DNA of 64,000 bases from Amorphophallus konjac (Eukaryota; Streptophyta; Magnoliopsida; Alismatales; Araceae). The DNA is taken from contig JAHNEJ010003545.1 in NCBI GenBank assembly GCA_022559845.1, forward strand, positions 1-64,000. Reading direction: 5' to 3'. Under the pieces are notes generated by a model. The model searched no databases. It saw only the letters and a list, made by a program, of their open reading frames with translations, and had not been told where the DNA came from. This document shows positions 10,052 to 20,250 of this stretch, piece by piece (positions within the stretch are counted from its first letter, which is position 1; the number at the start of each line of letters is the position of its first letter). The position numbers and the translations under genes were made by a program.

Positions 10052-12652
10052 ATGGCCGAGTATGATTACGATGCTTTCGAGGCTAACGCCTTCGGCTATG
10101 AGCCTCAAATGCATGACTCGGGTCATGACTCTTACGTGGAATACAGCCCGGACTAGGGCTACCAAGGCGGGCCTCATGTCTACGCTATGGACGCTGGTAC
10201 ATCCCACGAGTCCTCACATGAAGTGCCGAATGTTGCCGGGGATACATCTTCCCCCCAGGACATCTCCGCTCTGTTAGGTGTCCTCGCCAACACCCAACTC
10301 AACCCTGAGCAACTTCAGGCCTTCCAGGCCATTCTAAAAGGGAAGTCAGTCCCCCCCCTCCTGCGGAGCTGAGTCCGACTACAACCCCTGTCCAAGAGTC
10401 TATGCGGGCCATTCCCTCCTCCTCACCTCTCGGGCAGGCAAATCACCAGCCTCCCTCCTTCCAACTCCCCTCCCAATCTCCGGCGCAAGCCACCCTTCAA
10501 ACACAAATCCCACCGGGCCTACCCGTTGGTAGACCCCAATATCCCTCCTGTCCTAGGTTTCCTTCTCATGCCTCTGGGAGGCCTACCGCTTCTGCCTGGC
10601 AAGTGCCACCTTCACCAATTGACCCGTTCACCCAGTCCCTCTTGAATAAACTGAATAAGATGGACGAGCAATTCCGGAACTTACAAAAAAGGGTGGATGT
10701 GAAATCCACCCCTGAGGTTTCTCTGCCTATCCTACCAATATTTCGCCTTCCCCCTTCTGAGATGCCCACGTACCGTAGGTACAACGGCACTGGCAACCCC
10801 TCTACCCATTTGAAGGACTTCATGTACGAGTCCTCGTTTTGGCAAAATGATAAAAGATCTCTGGCATACCTCTTTAGGAGGTCATTAGATGGCCCTGCGT
10901 TGGAATGGTTCTACGCCCTAGAGCCAAGCGAGGCTGAGGACTTCGATGTGGTTCAGAGGAAGTTCCTACAGAGATACTGGGACCGAGTTGGCCCGTCTCT
11001 TTCTATCACCGACCTGGTCGCCGAAAAAATGAAGCCGGACGAAAATTTCATCCAGTTCACTGATAGATGGAGATCCCTGGCAGAAAGGATAAAGGATACC
11101 ATCTCAGAGCCAGAGCAGGTGAAGATGATTATATCAAATGCTACCCCCCAATTTAGGCATATCCTGGCAATGAACAAGCTTAACACCATGGAGGAACTGT
11201 ACGAGAGGGCTCGGTATGTCCAGACGCAACTGAAAGATTCTCCTCTCATGCACATGTTCGAGCCACCAAAGCCGAAGGTGTTTAGGAAGCCGGGCACTGG
11301 CGTCCCAGGCGGAACGACAGAAGGGGTCGTGACGAATGAGCAAGTGAATGCGGTCAACGATGCTAACTATGTGGCAAACCCCAGGCTTCCACAAATGCCC
11401 CTGCTTCCTCTCCAACAAGGTTCGTTCCCTTCTCATCCTCCACCGCAAAGCAATCTCCTCCAGAACAATATGCCTCAACCCTTCCATCTTCAACAACAAC
11501 AACAGCGACCTCCTCAATATAATCAGGTTCCACCACCCGGGGATTATGGCCCCCAACAACAGAGGAGGCCACTTGGACCTAGGAGAGCTCATTACCCACC
11601 TTTGCCGGAATCGTTATCAGATATCTTCAATGCTCTCATGGCTGCTAATTTTCTCACCTTGCCTAAGGAGAGAGCCATATGGCCCACGAACGTCGACACT
11701 TCCAGATATTGTGTCTTCCATAGACAGCCGGGTCATACAGTGGAAAACTGTTTTCATTTCAGAGATTATATCTATGATATGAACGATGAACATCAAATAG
11801 ATTGGGACGAAATGAGGCGATGCGTCACCATGATGAAGGCCAGGAGACCTCCTCCTAGACAGCAACAACAACAACAGCAACCACAGCAACAACGACAGCT
11901 ACAACAACAGCAACAAGCACCGCAACAACAACAACAACAGCCTCAGCAGGTACCACAACAGCAGCCAAACATGGGCATCCTCCAAAATCCACTACCAGAG
12001 CACCAGCAGCCCAATCATCAGGTGAACCCCATCTCCTCCTTCCCGGAAGTCGGGAGGGAGCAGGTATGGCACCTGGAAAATGCCTCTATTCTTTCCACCA
12101 CCAACCCTATCATCATGCAACTCCCTTGTGTTGCTCGGGTAGCACCTCTTTCCCACCAACCCGCATATGCATCGCCTTCACTATTTCCACTGCCATCGTG
12201 CCCCCTTATTCGCACCCCAATAACCTATCAGCCGACACCCCCCGTTGCGCCTTCACACCTTCCCATCTCCTCTCACTCCTCCACTCCACCGCCCACCTCC
12301 ACCGCAGTTGCCCCTATGCCCTCTAAGCCCCTTATCACCCGTCAACCGCGCGTAACCCCTTTTGCCCCCACAACACCGCCATCAATGCCCTCAAAATCAC
12401 TCATCACCCGCCGCCCATCTCAAGCCTTACCCACCACCACCTTACCTCCACCTTCCAAGCCCCTCATCCGTCGTAACCCACATGGTGTCCCCCCTACCTC
12501 CGCCATACCTCCACCTAGTAAGCCCCTCATCAGGACCCCTGCTCTACCAACCGTTCCCCCGTCACTGCCCCTCAAACCTCTGCTGCAATCCACTGCTGCC
12601 CCTGTAGAGGTACAAAAGCCACAGGCAATGGTGCTCCGAAGTGGAAGGATTT
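10052..12652 (+). pseudogene. Gag of the giant Tat element (broken)
   Basis: Starts at ATG 10052 (MAEYDYDAFEAN). A TAG at 10154 and a frameshift at the C8 run 10351-10358 precede a long frame from 10402. That frame holds the gag core (about 10740-11250; EMPTYRRYNGTGNPSTHLKD, PALEWFYALEPSEAEDFDVV), a variant knuckle CVFHRQPGHTVENC (about 11709-11750), glutamine-rich runs (11480-11540, 11860-11970) and a proline-rich tail in which PSKPLI-type units recur. The frame is cut at 12652 by the nested chromovirus and resumes at 22556. Insert plus duplication is 9903 bp, a multiple of three, so the original frame ran on into protease. Gag would form the cytoplasmic particle; this copy could not without repair. 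Confidence 0.88.
12648..12652. other. Target-site duplication of the nested chromovirus (left)
   Basis: GATTT, repeated at 22551-22555 directly outside the other LTR. Confidence 0.95.
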
Positions 12653-14954
12653 TGACGCGGGACAACTGACTCGCTAGCTAACCTAGGACGCTAAAGAACG
12701 CGACCAGCACGCGCACGTGACAAGGCAAGCCGGTGTGACCGACTAACGTGAAATCCCTCCGGGCGGAGGCGTCTCTCAACAGAACTCCGAACCACGGCCG
12801 TCCCACGGCGGGAGGCGCAACGGGGTCACAACGGGCGAGAAGCCGCTAGACGACACGGGAGTCTAGTCCGAGCTCGGTGCTCGACTAGGGCCAAGGGAAA
12901 AGGGGCAGCTCTCGTCTCTCTCAACCAGCAGTAATAAATGAAACTAGCTAGATCCTACACTCACTCACGCGGCACAATCAATCATATACGTGATAAGCAA
13001 GTACTACGGGCGGGAGCGAGACACGTACCTCCACGCCTAGGCGTGGGGAAGGAACCCCGGCCGAGTCCAACCACCCCGATACACGCGTGAGAAAACTAAT
13101 ACAAACATCAAAAGGGCCCACTCCTCGCAGGGAGGTAATAGGCTACAACCACAACTACACACGGGGCGGCCGGCGCACGGGTTGACGGGCAGCAGCCGAG
13201 GTCGGGGATGAAGCCGGATGCCGACCCTCGCAATGCCGATCGCTCCTGTAGTAGCCTTTGAGGAGGAGGTCCACGTCGCCGCGGGCACTGCTGGGATGCC
13301 GAACCGGATGGAGGGGCCACGCTGCTGCTACAGCCTCGAGGGAGAATGTCGGTCCGACGAGAGGTTGCTGGCTGGTCCCTGTGACAGCTGGCAGAGATGG
13401 CGCTGGTACACGGCCGTCCGGACAGCGTCTGTGGCGGCGTCTTCTCTGGTGGAAGGCTGACAGGGGCGGCTCTCCAGGGGCAGTGGTGGCAGATGGGGTC
13501 CTGTGGAGGAATTGGGTGCGAAGGGGGTGACAACAGGGGTGCACAGACAGCACTTCAGGGCAGTCTGATCTGTGACCGTGGGTGGGGTGGTGATGGCGCA
13601 AGGGTACAGAAGGAGTTCCGGCCCGAGATGATTACTGGAGGTGTGGTGGGATGTGAGGAGTCGACCTACCAAGTTGCGGATCGATCCGAGGACGAGAAGT
13701 GGTACCCCCTTTGGAGGCCCTCTGCTGACAGTCCCGCTCAGGTACTGTAGCGCAGGATTGCGCACTAAAAGTGTGCTTGAAGACAAAAGTTTACCCCGAT
13801 GGAGTTTGAAGGCGAGGCCAGAGGGGTTGGATTCGTGACTGGGAGGGGAACAAATGTTATGAAGGGACTGGTGGTGTTTGGTGGTAGGAGAGGCATGCAA
13901 ACGGTGACCCAAGTCGTCTCGGATCACAGGTGAGACTGCCAGGGAGGCAGACAGAGCGACGAAAGTGTCTGTAAAGACAACTTTCTCTGTGGGTGGAATT
14001 TTTGGCCAAGGCCGGTGGGGTTGGAAAGATGACTGGAAGGGGTACGAAAGTCGTGAAGAAACTCAGATGAGACGCTGCCAGGAAGCGGACGCACCGGACC
14101 GATCTCTGGACACCAAATCTGCTGTCAGCACAGGGACGCCCGGGGAAGAGGAAGACGATCCTGCGTGCACCGTCGCTCCACCGAACTCGTCGCCGTGGAC
14201 GATGAATGAAGGCTGCTGGCGTTGGAATCCCTTGGGGGAGATCTCCTACCCCTGGGCGTCGCACCCAAGGACTGGAGATGAGGTGAGGGCGTCGCACCCT
14301 CAAGGAGGAGGAAGAGGAAGGGGTCGCCCCTTTTCACAATGTGGCACTCCACACGAACACACAAGCATCAAATTCTTCATTAATCCTTTGAAAAGAAAAT
14401 ACAAAGTCTTTTATATGGGATGGGGAAATGCTAGGTCTAAACCCTAGCCAAGGGGGAAAGGAGATGGGGGGGGGGGCGGCCACAACCGGGGAAGGCATTC
14501 AAATCTCCTAGATTCTAGGAGTGAAAGGTGGGGGGGTGCGGCCAAAAGAGGGAGGGGGCAAGGGGGGGAAGGGCGGCTGCTACTCCCTCCAAGAGGGGAG
14601 GGAATGGTCCGCCCCCAACCCTAACCCTAGCCAAGGCGCGCCTCCCAAGGTGGGCCCAGGCGGGGAAAGAAGTGGCCAGCCCTTCGTGGGCCAGAGAAGT
14701 GAACCAAGAAATGGCCCAATAACCCCCCCTAGCCTCTAGCAAGCCTACAAAACACAAATAAAGCCTAATTGGCCTAAAAAAGGTCCATGACTGAAAGAAA
14801 ATTGTCCACACACGGACTAAACCAAGGCCCAACATGGCCCAAAGCATAAAATAAGTGATGATAGCTCCGCTAATCTGTCAACTGGTCGCCGAGCCAAAGG
14901 GATGCCGGCGAGATCCGTGTACTCCGTCGTAAAGTGTGACGCGTGTCCTCACCA
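12653..14954 (-). mobile_element. 3' LTR of the nested chromovirus
   Basis: 2302 bp. On the minus strand it starts TGGTGAGG, directly after GGGGAGAAT. It contains the last 28 codons of gag-pol (14870-14954). Long open frames elsewhere in it are on both strands, resemble nothing known to me and recur unchanged in the other LTR, so I do not call them genes. Confidence 0.95.
14408..14418 (-). promoter_or_regulatory. TATA box in the 3' LTR of the nested chromovirus
   Basis: CCATATAAAAG on the minus strand, about 540 bases into the LTR. The functional copy would be the one in the 5' LTR at 22006-22016. Confidence 0.55.
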
Positions 14955-17900
14955 ATTCTCCCCGGGTGGGAAGAACTCGACCCCGTCGAGTAAGGGTCAC
15001 GGTCGCTCAGGTAACGCTCCAGCAAGTCCGGATCAATCCGCTCCAGCTCTCCCCGCGTGATCCAGGTGTCGTCTGTCTCAGGGCGCCCTCTCCAACGCAC
15101 TAGGAAGCGCTGGTAGGCCCCGCTCCTGGTGGTGGTCACCTGCTCATCCAGTATACAATCGATGTGCTCGCGTCTCTGTAATGGGGCTGGAGGAGGTGGA
15201 CTCTCAGAAGGTGTATCGCTCACAACAGGAAGGGGAGGCCCAAGAAGCTCACTGGGAATCACTGCTGGATCCCGATAGGCCACCAGATCAGAGACGTTGA
15301 ACGTCGAACTGATCCCATAATCATCTGGCAGCTCAATCTCATACGCGTTAGACCCAATCCGCCTCAGAACTCGGAAGGGTCCGGCACCGCGGTCCTGGAG
15401 TTTCTTTACGGCCCCCGAAGGGAATCGTTCAGGTCTGACCCTGATCATGACATACTCTCCCTCGCGGAACTCACGCGTGCGTCGATGCATATCAGCTAAC
15501 TCCTTATATCGTGCGTTGCTGGCCTCAATATGACGACGTACATGCTCATGCAACTGCCTAACATGCTCAGCAAAGGACTCAGCTGACTCTGAGACACGGG
15601 CCTGGACAGGGGATGGGACCAAGTCTATCGGTTTTCTAGGCCTACGACCAGTGACTATCTCAAAAGGACTCAAGCCAGTAGACCTATTGACCGAATCATT
15701 GTACGCAAACTCCGCTAGAGGGAGAACTAAATCCCAATCCCGGTCACGCTCACGCACTAGACACCTCAAAAGATCCCCCAAACTCCTATTCACAACCTCT
15801 GTTTGACCATCGGTCTGGGGGTGGTAAGCAGTAGAAAACTTCAGCTGTGTGCCCATCATGTGCCATAGGGTCTTCCAGAAATAGCTAGTAAAACGAACAT
15901 CCCTATCTGACACAATAGTACGCGGCAACCCAAACCTAGAGACACAATGGGTGAAGAATAGACGGGCAACCCTAGAGGCATCTGATGTTTTAGAACATGG
16001 GATAAACAAGGCCATCTTAGAGAATCTGTCCACCACCACGAAAATGGAGTCGTGTCGGCGGAGGGTACGGGGCAAGCCTAAGACAAAGTCCATGCTAATG
16101 TCCTGCCATGGACTATCTGGCACTGGGAGGGGAGTGTAAAGGCCGGTATTCTGTTTCCTCTGTTTGGCCAAAGCACAAATGCGGCACTGGGCCACAATCC
16201 TAGCAACATCCCGCTTCAGGCTAGGCCAAAAGAAGCGGTACTCAACGGCCTCAATGGTCTTATTCCGGCCAAAGTGGCCGGCTAGACCCCCAGCATGCAA
16301 CTCCCAAGTAAGAAAATCACGGACTGAGGTCCGTGGGACACAAAGCCTGCTCCCATAGAAAAGGTAGCCATCCTGCAGCATATAGTCGGGGTACTCATGG
16401 GACGGACCTGACTGGAGGGTGGTGAACATCAGACCGAAATCCGGGCAATCGGCATACAGCTCCCTCATCCTATCCATCCCAACCACCTCCACACTCATGG
16501 TGGTCAATAGGTGAGTACGGCGGCTCAAGGCATCAGCAACCCGGTTCTCCACACCGGCCTTGTGCTTCAGCACAAATGTGTACTCCTGGAGGAACTCGAC
16601 CCATCGGCTATGGCGAGAGTTGAGCTTCTTTTGGGCATGGAGATATCGGAGTGCCTCATGATCAGAATACAACACAAACTCCTGATGTAACAAATAGTGT
16701 CTCCAATGCCTCAAAGCTTGCACCACTGCGTAGAATTCCTTATCGTATGTAGAGTAACGCAGTTTCGCATCGCTCAGCTTCTCGCTAAAGAATGCAACGG
16801 GATGGGCCTCCTGACTAAGAACTCCTCCTATGCCTACCCCTGAGGCATCACAAGAGACCTCAAACACCTTCATGAAGTCTGGAAGACGAAGGACGGGTGC
16901 CTGGGTCATGCGCTCTTTGAGGAGCGCGAAAGCGGCTGAAGCAGCCTTGGTCCACTCAAAGGCCCCTTTCCTAATGCAGTCCGTGATAGGGGCGGTGATG
17001 GAGCTAAAGCCTCGGATAAAACGGCGATAGAAGGTCGCCAGTCCGTGAAAGCTACGGACATCATGTAGGGTACGAGGCTCGGGCCACTCAACAATTGCCC
17101 TGACCTTCTCAGGGTCGGCAGATACTCCCTCACTAGAAACAATGAACCCTAGGAAGGTGACCTGAGAGGTCATGAACGCGCATTTCATAGGGTTGGCAAA
17201 CAAGCTCTCTCTCCTCAGAATCAAGCAGACCTGCCGAAGGTGGTCTAAGTGGATCTCCCGGGTACGGCTGTAGATGAGGATATCATCGAAGTAAACTACC
17301 ACGAAGATTCCTATCAAGGGTCGCAAGACCTGAGTCATCAGCCTCATGAAGGTGCTGGGAGCATTGGTCAGCCCAAAGGGCATGACCAGCCACTCATAAA
17401 GACCATCCTTGGTCTTGAAGGCCGTCTTCCATTCATCTCCAGGTCTGATCCTTACCTGGTGATAGCCACTCTTTAGATCAATCTTGGAGAACACAGTGGC
17501 TCCCGCCATCATATCCATCATATCATCCAGACGGGGAATGGGAAACCTATATTTCACCGTGATCTTGTTGATAGCACGGCTGTCTATGCACATCCTCCAA
17601 GTACCGTCTTTCTTGGGGGCAAGTAGGGCGGGGACGGCACAAGGACTCATACTCTCTCGGAGAGATCCCCTAGACATCAACTCATTCACCTGGCGCTGGA
17701 GCTCAGCGTGGTCAGTGGGGCTCATCCTATAGTGTGGCAGGTTGGGCAATGAGGACCCCGGTATCAAATCTATAGCATGCTGGATGTCTCTCATGGGAGG
17801 AAGACCTTCGGGAAGGTCATCGGGGAAAACATCGGAGAACTCCTGAATAATAGCAGCCACATCGGGTGGGGACTCCTCTTCTACCTCTCTAGGCCTCTCG

Positions 17901-20059
17901 CGGACTACCACAGCAAAGATGGGATCTCCTCTCGCAAAGTCGCGCTCCATCTCCCGGGAGCTGACTAACATTAACCTCCTGGCCGGAGGACCAGTGGTAG
18001 CAAGGGGTGGGGCTGGGTCCTGGGCTGGGGAAGGGGCACTGGGCCCCAGGACATCAGTGCTCGGAGTGCTAGGACCGGTGGGTCCCCGAACGGGAGGACG
18101 TGTGGGCTGGGAAGGGTGAAGGGTGATCCTCTGGCCGCTGTGATCAAAAGTGCATGTGTTCAAACGACCATGGAGGGTGGCATCCCTATCAAACAACCAA
18201 GGTCTCCCTAGAATGATACTACCTACCTCCATAGGCAAGACGTCACACCAGATCTCATCCTGGTAGGCATGGAACTGTAAGGGCACTAGGCAACGCTGTC
18301 TGACCGGAATGGAGGTAGTGTCTACCCAAGACACACGGTAAGGGGAGGGGTGGTCCACGGGGGTCAATCCTAGGCGTTTCACTGTGCCCGTGGAGATGGC
18401 ATTGATGCAACTCCCACTGTCTATAATCACCTTACAGACTTTCCCTCCTAGTCTGCAGAAAGTATGAAAGATGGTGGTGCGACGCCAGTCATCACTCACC
18501 AAAGGCTGGGTCAAAATACACCTAACAACTCCCAGCTGAACATCATCCTGGTGCTGCGTACCCTGGGTGTCGACCTGATCGCTTTCTAACAACTCATCGA
18601 AAAACTCCTCCGCGAGCTCAAGGTCGGCCTCATAGCTAACAGGTTCAACCTCAGGTACGGTCTCCCCTGCGGATGTCTCTCCTAGAGCCACGGTCTGCTG
18701 TCGGGTAGGGCACTGAACAGCGTAATGACCGGCTCCTCCACAACGATAGCAATCACCACGAGGCCTAGGGCCTTGCGGTGCTCCACCAGTCATCGGCCCT
18801 TTCCCCTTGTCATCACGACGAGCCGGGGGTGGTGGAAACTGGGACCTAGTAGGAATGGCAGGCTGCTGAGGGCGAGGAACCTCGGTGGCAGGGGCCTGGG
18901 GTCGAGGGAGGAAGTCCCTCGGGGCGGGAGGTCGAGGCCTAGGGGCAAGGTCCTGGCGAGGGGTCTCCCTAGCAATATCCTGAGGTCGGGTCAAGGGTCC
19001 CCTAGAAAACTGCCCCGTAGTGGCGCGAGGATCCGCTCCTCGAGAATAGGTGGGTGTGGGGCGCTGGGCGGGAGCAAAATCTAACTCGAACTGCTCCATC
19101 TCGCGGGCCACTTGATAGGCCTCCTCTAATGTCTGCACATGACGGCGGAGTAACTCCATATGAAGGTGCCGTTTTAAACCCCGACGGAATCGAGCTACCG
19201 TCATGATAGTCTCTTCCCTGACCCCACATCTCAGCAGGCACTCATCAAATTCGGCAATGTACTCCATGACAGGCCGATTCCCCTGGGTAAGACTCTGCCA
19301 CCGATCAATGAGCCGGTGGCGGTGGGATCGGGGGACATACTTCTGCTCTAGTTTCGCCCTCATCTCCTCCCAGGTCTCAATCGGGGGCTCATGCCGTTGC
19401 CCAATCAAACTCTCAACTGTAGCCCAGTAGGTCTGGGCCCTGCCAACCAGCTTCATCTTGGCAAACCTGACTTTCCTATGCTCGGCCATGTCTACCCACT
19501 CGAAATAGCGGTCCATGCTAGTGGCCCAGTCACTAAACAGGTCAGGGTCCAAGGACCCATCAAAAGAGGGTGGATCTACTCGCACAGATCGGAGGATTCG
19601 CTCCTCATCCTCATCCCGATGGTACCGTCGGCCCTGTCGTCCACGGCCATAACCCTCACTCTCATTGTCGGACCCAAAGTCCTCTACCTCACGTGCGTGG
19701 ACCTGTCGACCACGGTTATGACCGTCGACTCCCCTAGGTTGGTTGGGTCGAGGAGCAGGGTCACGTTGGCCATGGGCCTGCTCGGGAACATCTACGGGTG
19801 GGACTCTACCCTGGGGGCGATCAACTAGACCCTGAATGGTCCGGTTAGATGCCTCAATCCGGTCCTCCATATCTCCCATTCGGTCCTCCATGACCTTCAA
19901 CTGGCCCTCTATCCGGTCGGTCTGACCCCTAATCTCATGTCTCATGGACTCCATGATGGTCTGCATCATCTCCTGCATGGAGAGATCGCCGGGTACGGGG
20001 TTCCTAGGATCAGCCATAGGGGGCGGGCGGTGATAGGAAGTACCACGCCGGGTGGGCAT
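14870..20059 (-). CDS. Gag-pol polyprotein of the nested chromovirus (intact, 1729 aa)
   Basis: Start chosen at ATG 20059 (MPTRRGTSYHRPPP), which matches the start MSTRSGATYR of the 48-58 kb element; the frame itself is open further upstream. Order by residue of this protein: a coiled-coil-like N-terminus, gag core about 160-325, zinc knuckle CYRCGGAGHYAVQC about 437, aspartic protease with IIDSGSCINA about 545, RT about 770-970 with YFDD about 923, RNase H with CDASGVGIGG about 1070, integrase with HHCC zinc site (H1255, H1262, C1292, C1295) and catalytic D1324, D1385, E1421 (35 residues between the last two), and a chromodomain about 1630-1685 (RFLVRWRGRPETDDTWI). Chromodomains bind modified histone tails and steer integration in this group. 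No stop or frameshift. The last 28 residues are encoded inside the 3' LTR. Confidence 0.97.
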   Translation of the reverse strand: MPTRRGTSYHRPPPMADPRNPVPGDLSMQEMMQTIMESMRHEIRGQTDRIEGQLKVMEDRMGDMEDRIEASNRTIQGLVDRPQGRVPPVDVPEQAHGQRDPAPRPNQPRGVDGHNRGRQVHAREVEDFGSDNESEGYGRGRQGRRYHRDEDEERILRSVRVDPPSFDGSLDPDLFSDWATSMDRYFEWVDMAEHRKVRFAKMKLVGRAQTYWATVESLIGQRHEPPIETWEEMRAKLEQKYVPRSHRHRLIDRWQSLTQGNRPVMEYIAEFDECLLRCGVREETIMTVARFRRGLKRHLHMELLRRHVQTLEEAYQVAREMEQFELDFAPAQRPTPTYSRGADPRATTGQFSRGPLTRPQDIARETPRQDLAPRPRPPAPRDFLPRPQAPATEVPRPQQPAIPTRSQFPPPPARRDDKGKGPMTGGAPQGPRPRGDCYRCGGAGHYAVQCPTRQQTVALGETSAGETVPEVEPVSYEADLELAEEFFDELLESDQVDTQGTQHQDDVQLGVVRCILTQPLVSDDWRRTTIFHTFCRLGGKVCKVIIDSGSCINAISTGTVKRLGLTPVDHPSPYRVSWVDTTSIPVRQRCLVPLQFHAYQDEIWCDVLPMEVGSIILGRPWLFDRDATLHGRLNTCTFDHSGQRITLHPSQPTRPPVRGPTGPSTPSTDVLGPSAPSPAQDPAPPLATTGPPARRLMLVSSREMERDFARGDPIFAVVVRERPREVEEESPPDVAAIIQEFSDVFPDDLPEGLPPMRDIQHAIDLIPGSSLPNLPHYRMSPTDHAELQRQVNELMSRGSLRESMSPCAVPALLAPKKDGTWRMCIDSRAINKITVKYRFPIPRLDDMMDMMAGATVFSKIDLKSGYHQVRIRPGDEWKTAFKTKDGLYEWLVMPFGLTNAPSTFMRLMTQVLRPLIGIFVVVYFDDILIYSRTREIHLDHLRQVCLILRRESLFANPMKCAFMTSQVTFLGFIVSSEGVSADPEKVRAIVEWPEPRTLHDVRSFHGLATFYRRFIRGFSSITAPITDCIRKGAFEWTKAASAAFALLKERMTQAPVLRLPDFMKVFEVSCDASGVGIGGVLSQEAHPVAFFSEKLSDAKLRYSTYDKEFYAVVQALRHWRHYLLHQEFVLYSDHEALRYLHAQKKLNSRHSRWVEFLQEYTFVLKHKAGVENRVADALSRRTHLLTTMSVEVVGMDRMRELYADCPDFGLMFTTLQSGPSHEYPDYMLQDGYLFYGSRLCVPRTSVRDFLTWELHAGGLAGHFGRNKTIEAVEYRFFWPSLKRDVARIVAQCRICALAKQRKQNTGLYTPLPVPDSPWQDISMDFVLGLPRTLRRHDSIFVVVDRFSKMALFIPCSKTSDASRVARLFFTHCVSRFGLPRTIVSDRDVRFTSYFWKTLWHMMGTQLKFSTAYHPQTDGQTEVVNRSLGDLLRCLVRERDRDWDLVLPLAEFAYNDSVNRSTGLSPFEIVTGRRPRKPIDLVPSPVQARVSESAESFAEHVRQLHEHVRRHIEASNARYKELADMHRRTREFREGEYVMIRVRPERFPSGAVKKLQDRGAGPFRVLRRIGSNAYEIELPDDYGISSTFNVSDLVAYRDPAVIPSELLGPPLPVVSDTPSESPPPPAPLQRREHIDCILDEQVTTTRSGAYQRFLVRWRGRPETDDTWITRGELERIDPDLLERYLSDRDPYSTGSSSSHPGRIGEDTRHTLRRSTRISPASLWLGDQLTD
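14955..14968 (-). other. Polypurine tract of the nested chromovirus
   Basis: Minus-strand CACCCGGGGAGAAT directly before the 3' LTR, within the gag-pol coding frame. It would prime plus-strand synthesis. Confidence 0.6.
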
Positions 20060-20233
20060 GCAAGACCCTAGGGAACAAGGGTGAAATAGACACGACCACA
20101 AAATGGGACACGGACTCAAATGCAAGATGAGACTCAATTGGCCTAGGACTACTAAGGATGCAAAGAACCTAAGACAAATCTAATGACTCAAATTGCCTAA
20201 GACCCCAATTTGTAAGAACAAACTGGTTCCCTA

Positions 20234-20246
20234 GGCTCTGATACCA
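20234..20246 (-). other. tRNA-iMet primer binding site of the nested chromovirus
   Basis: Minus-strand TGGTATCAGAGCC four bases after the 5' LTR end, the standard plant initiator-Met-tRNA primer site. Confidence 0.93.
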
Positions 20247-20250
20247 AATT

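Noticed and set aside
13037..14447. Frames of 140-199 aa in the LTR of the nested chromovirus, repeated at 20635-22045
   Set aside because: They overlap each other on both strands, match no family I know and are duplicated only because the LTR is.
20234..20246. tRNA-Met gene
   Set aside because: Only the 3' tRNA complement is present, directly beside an LTR; it is a primer binding site.
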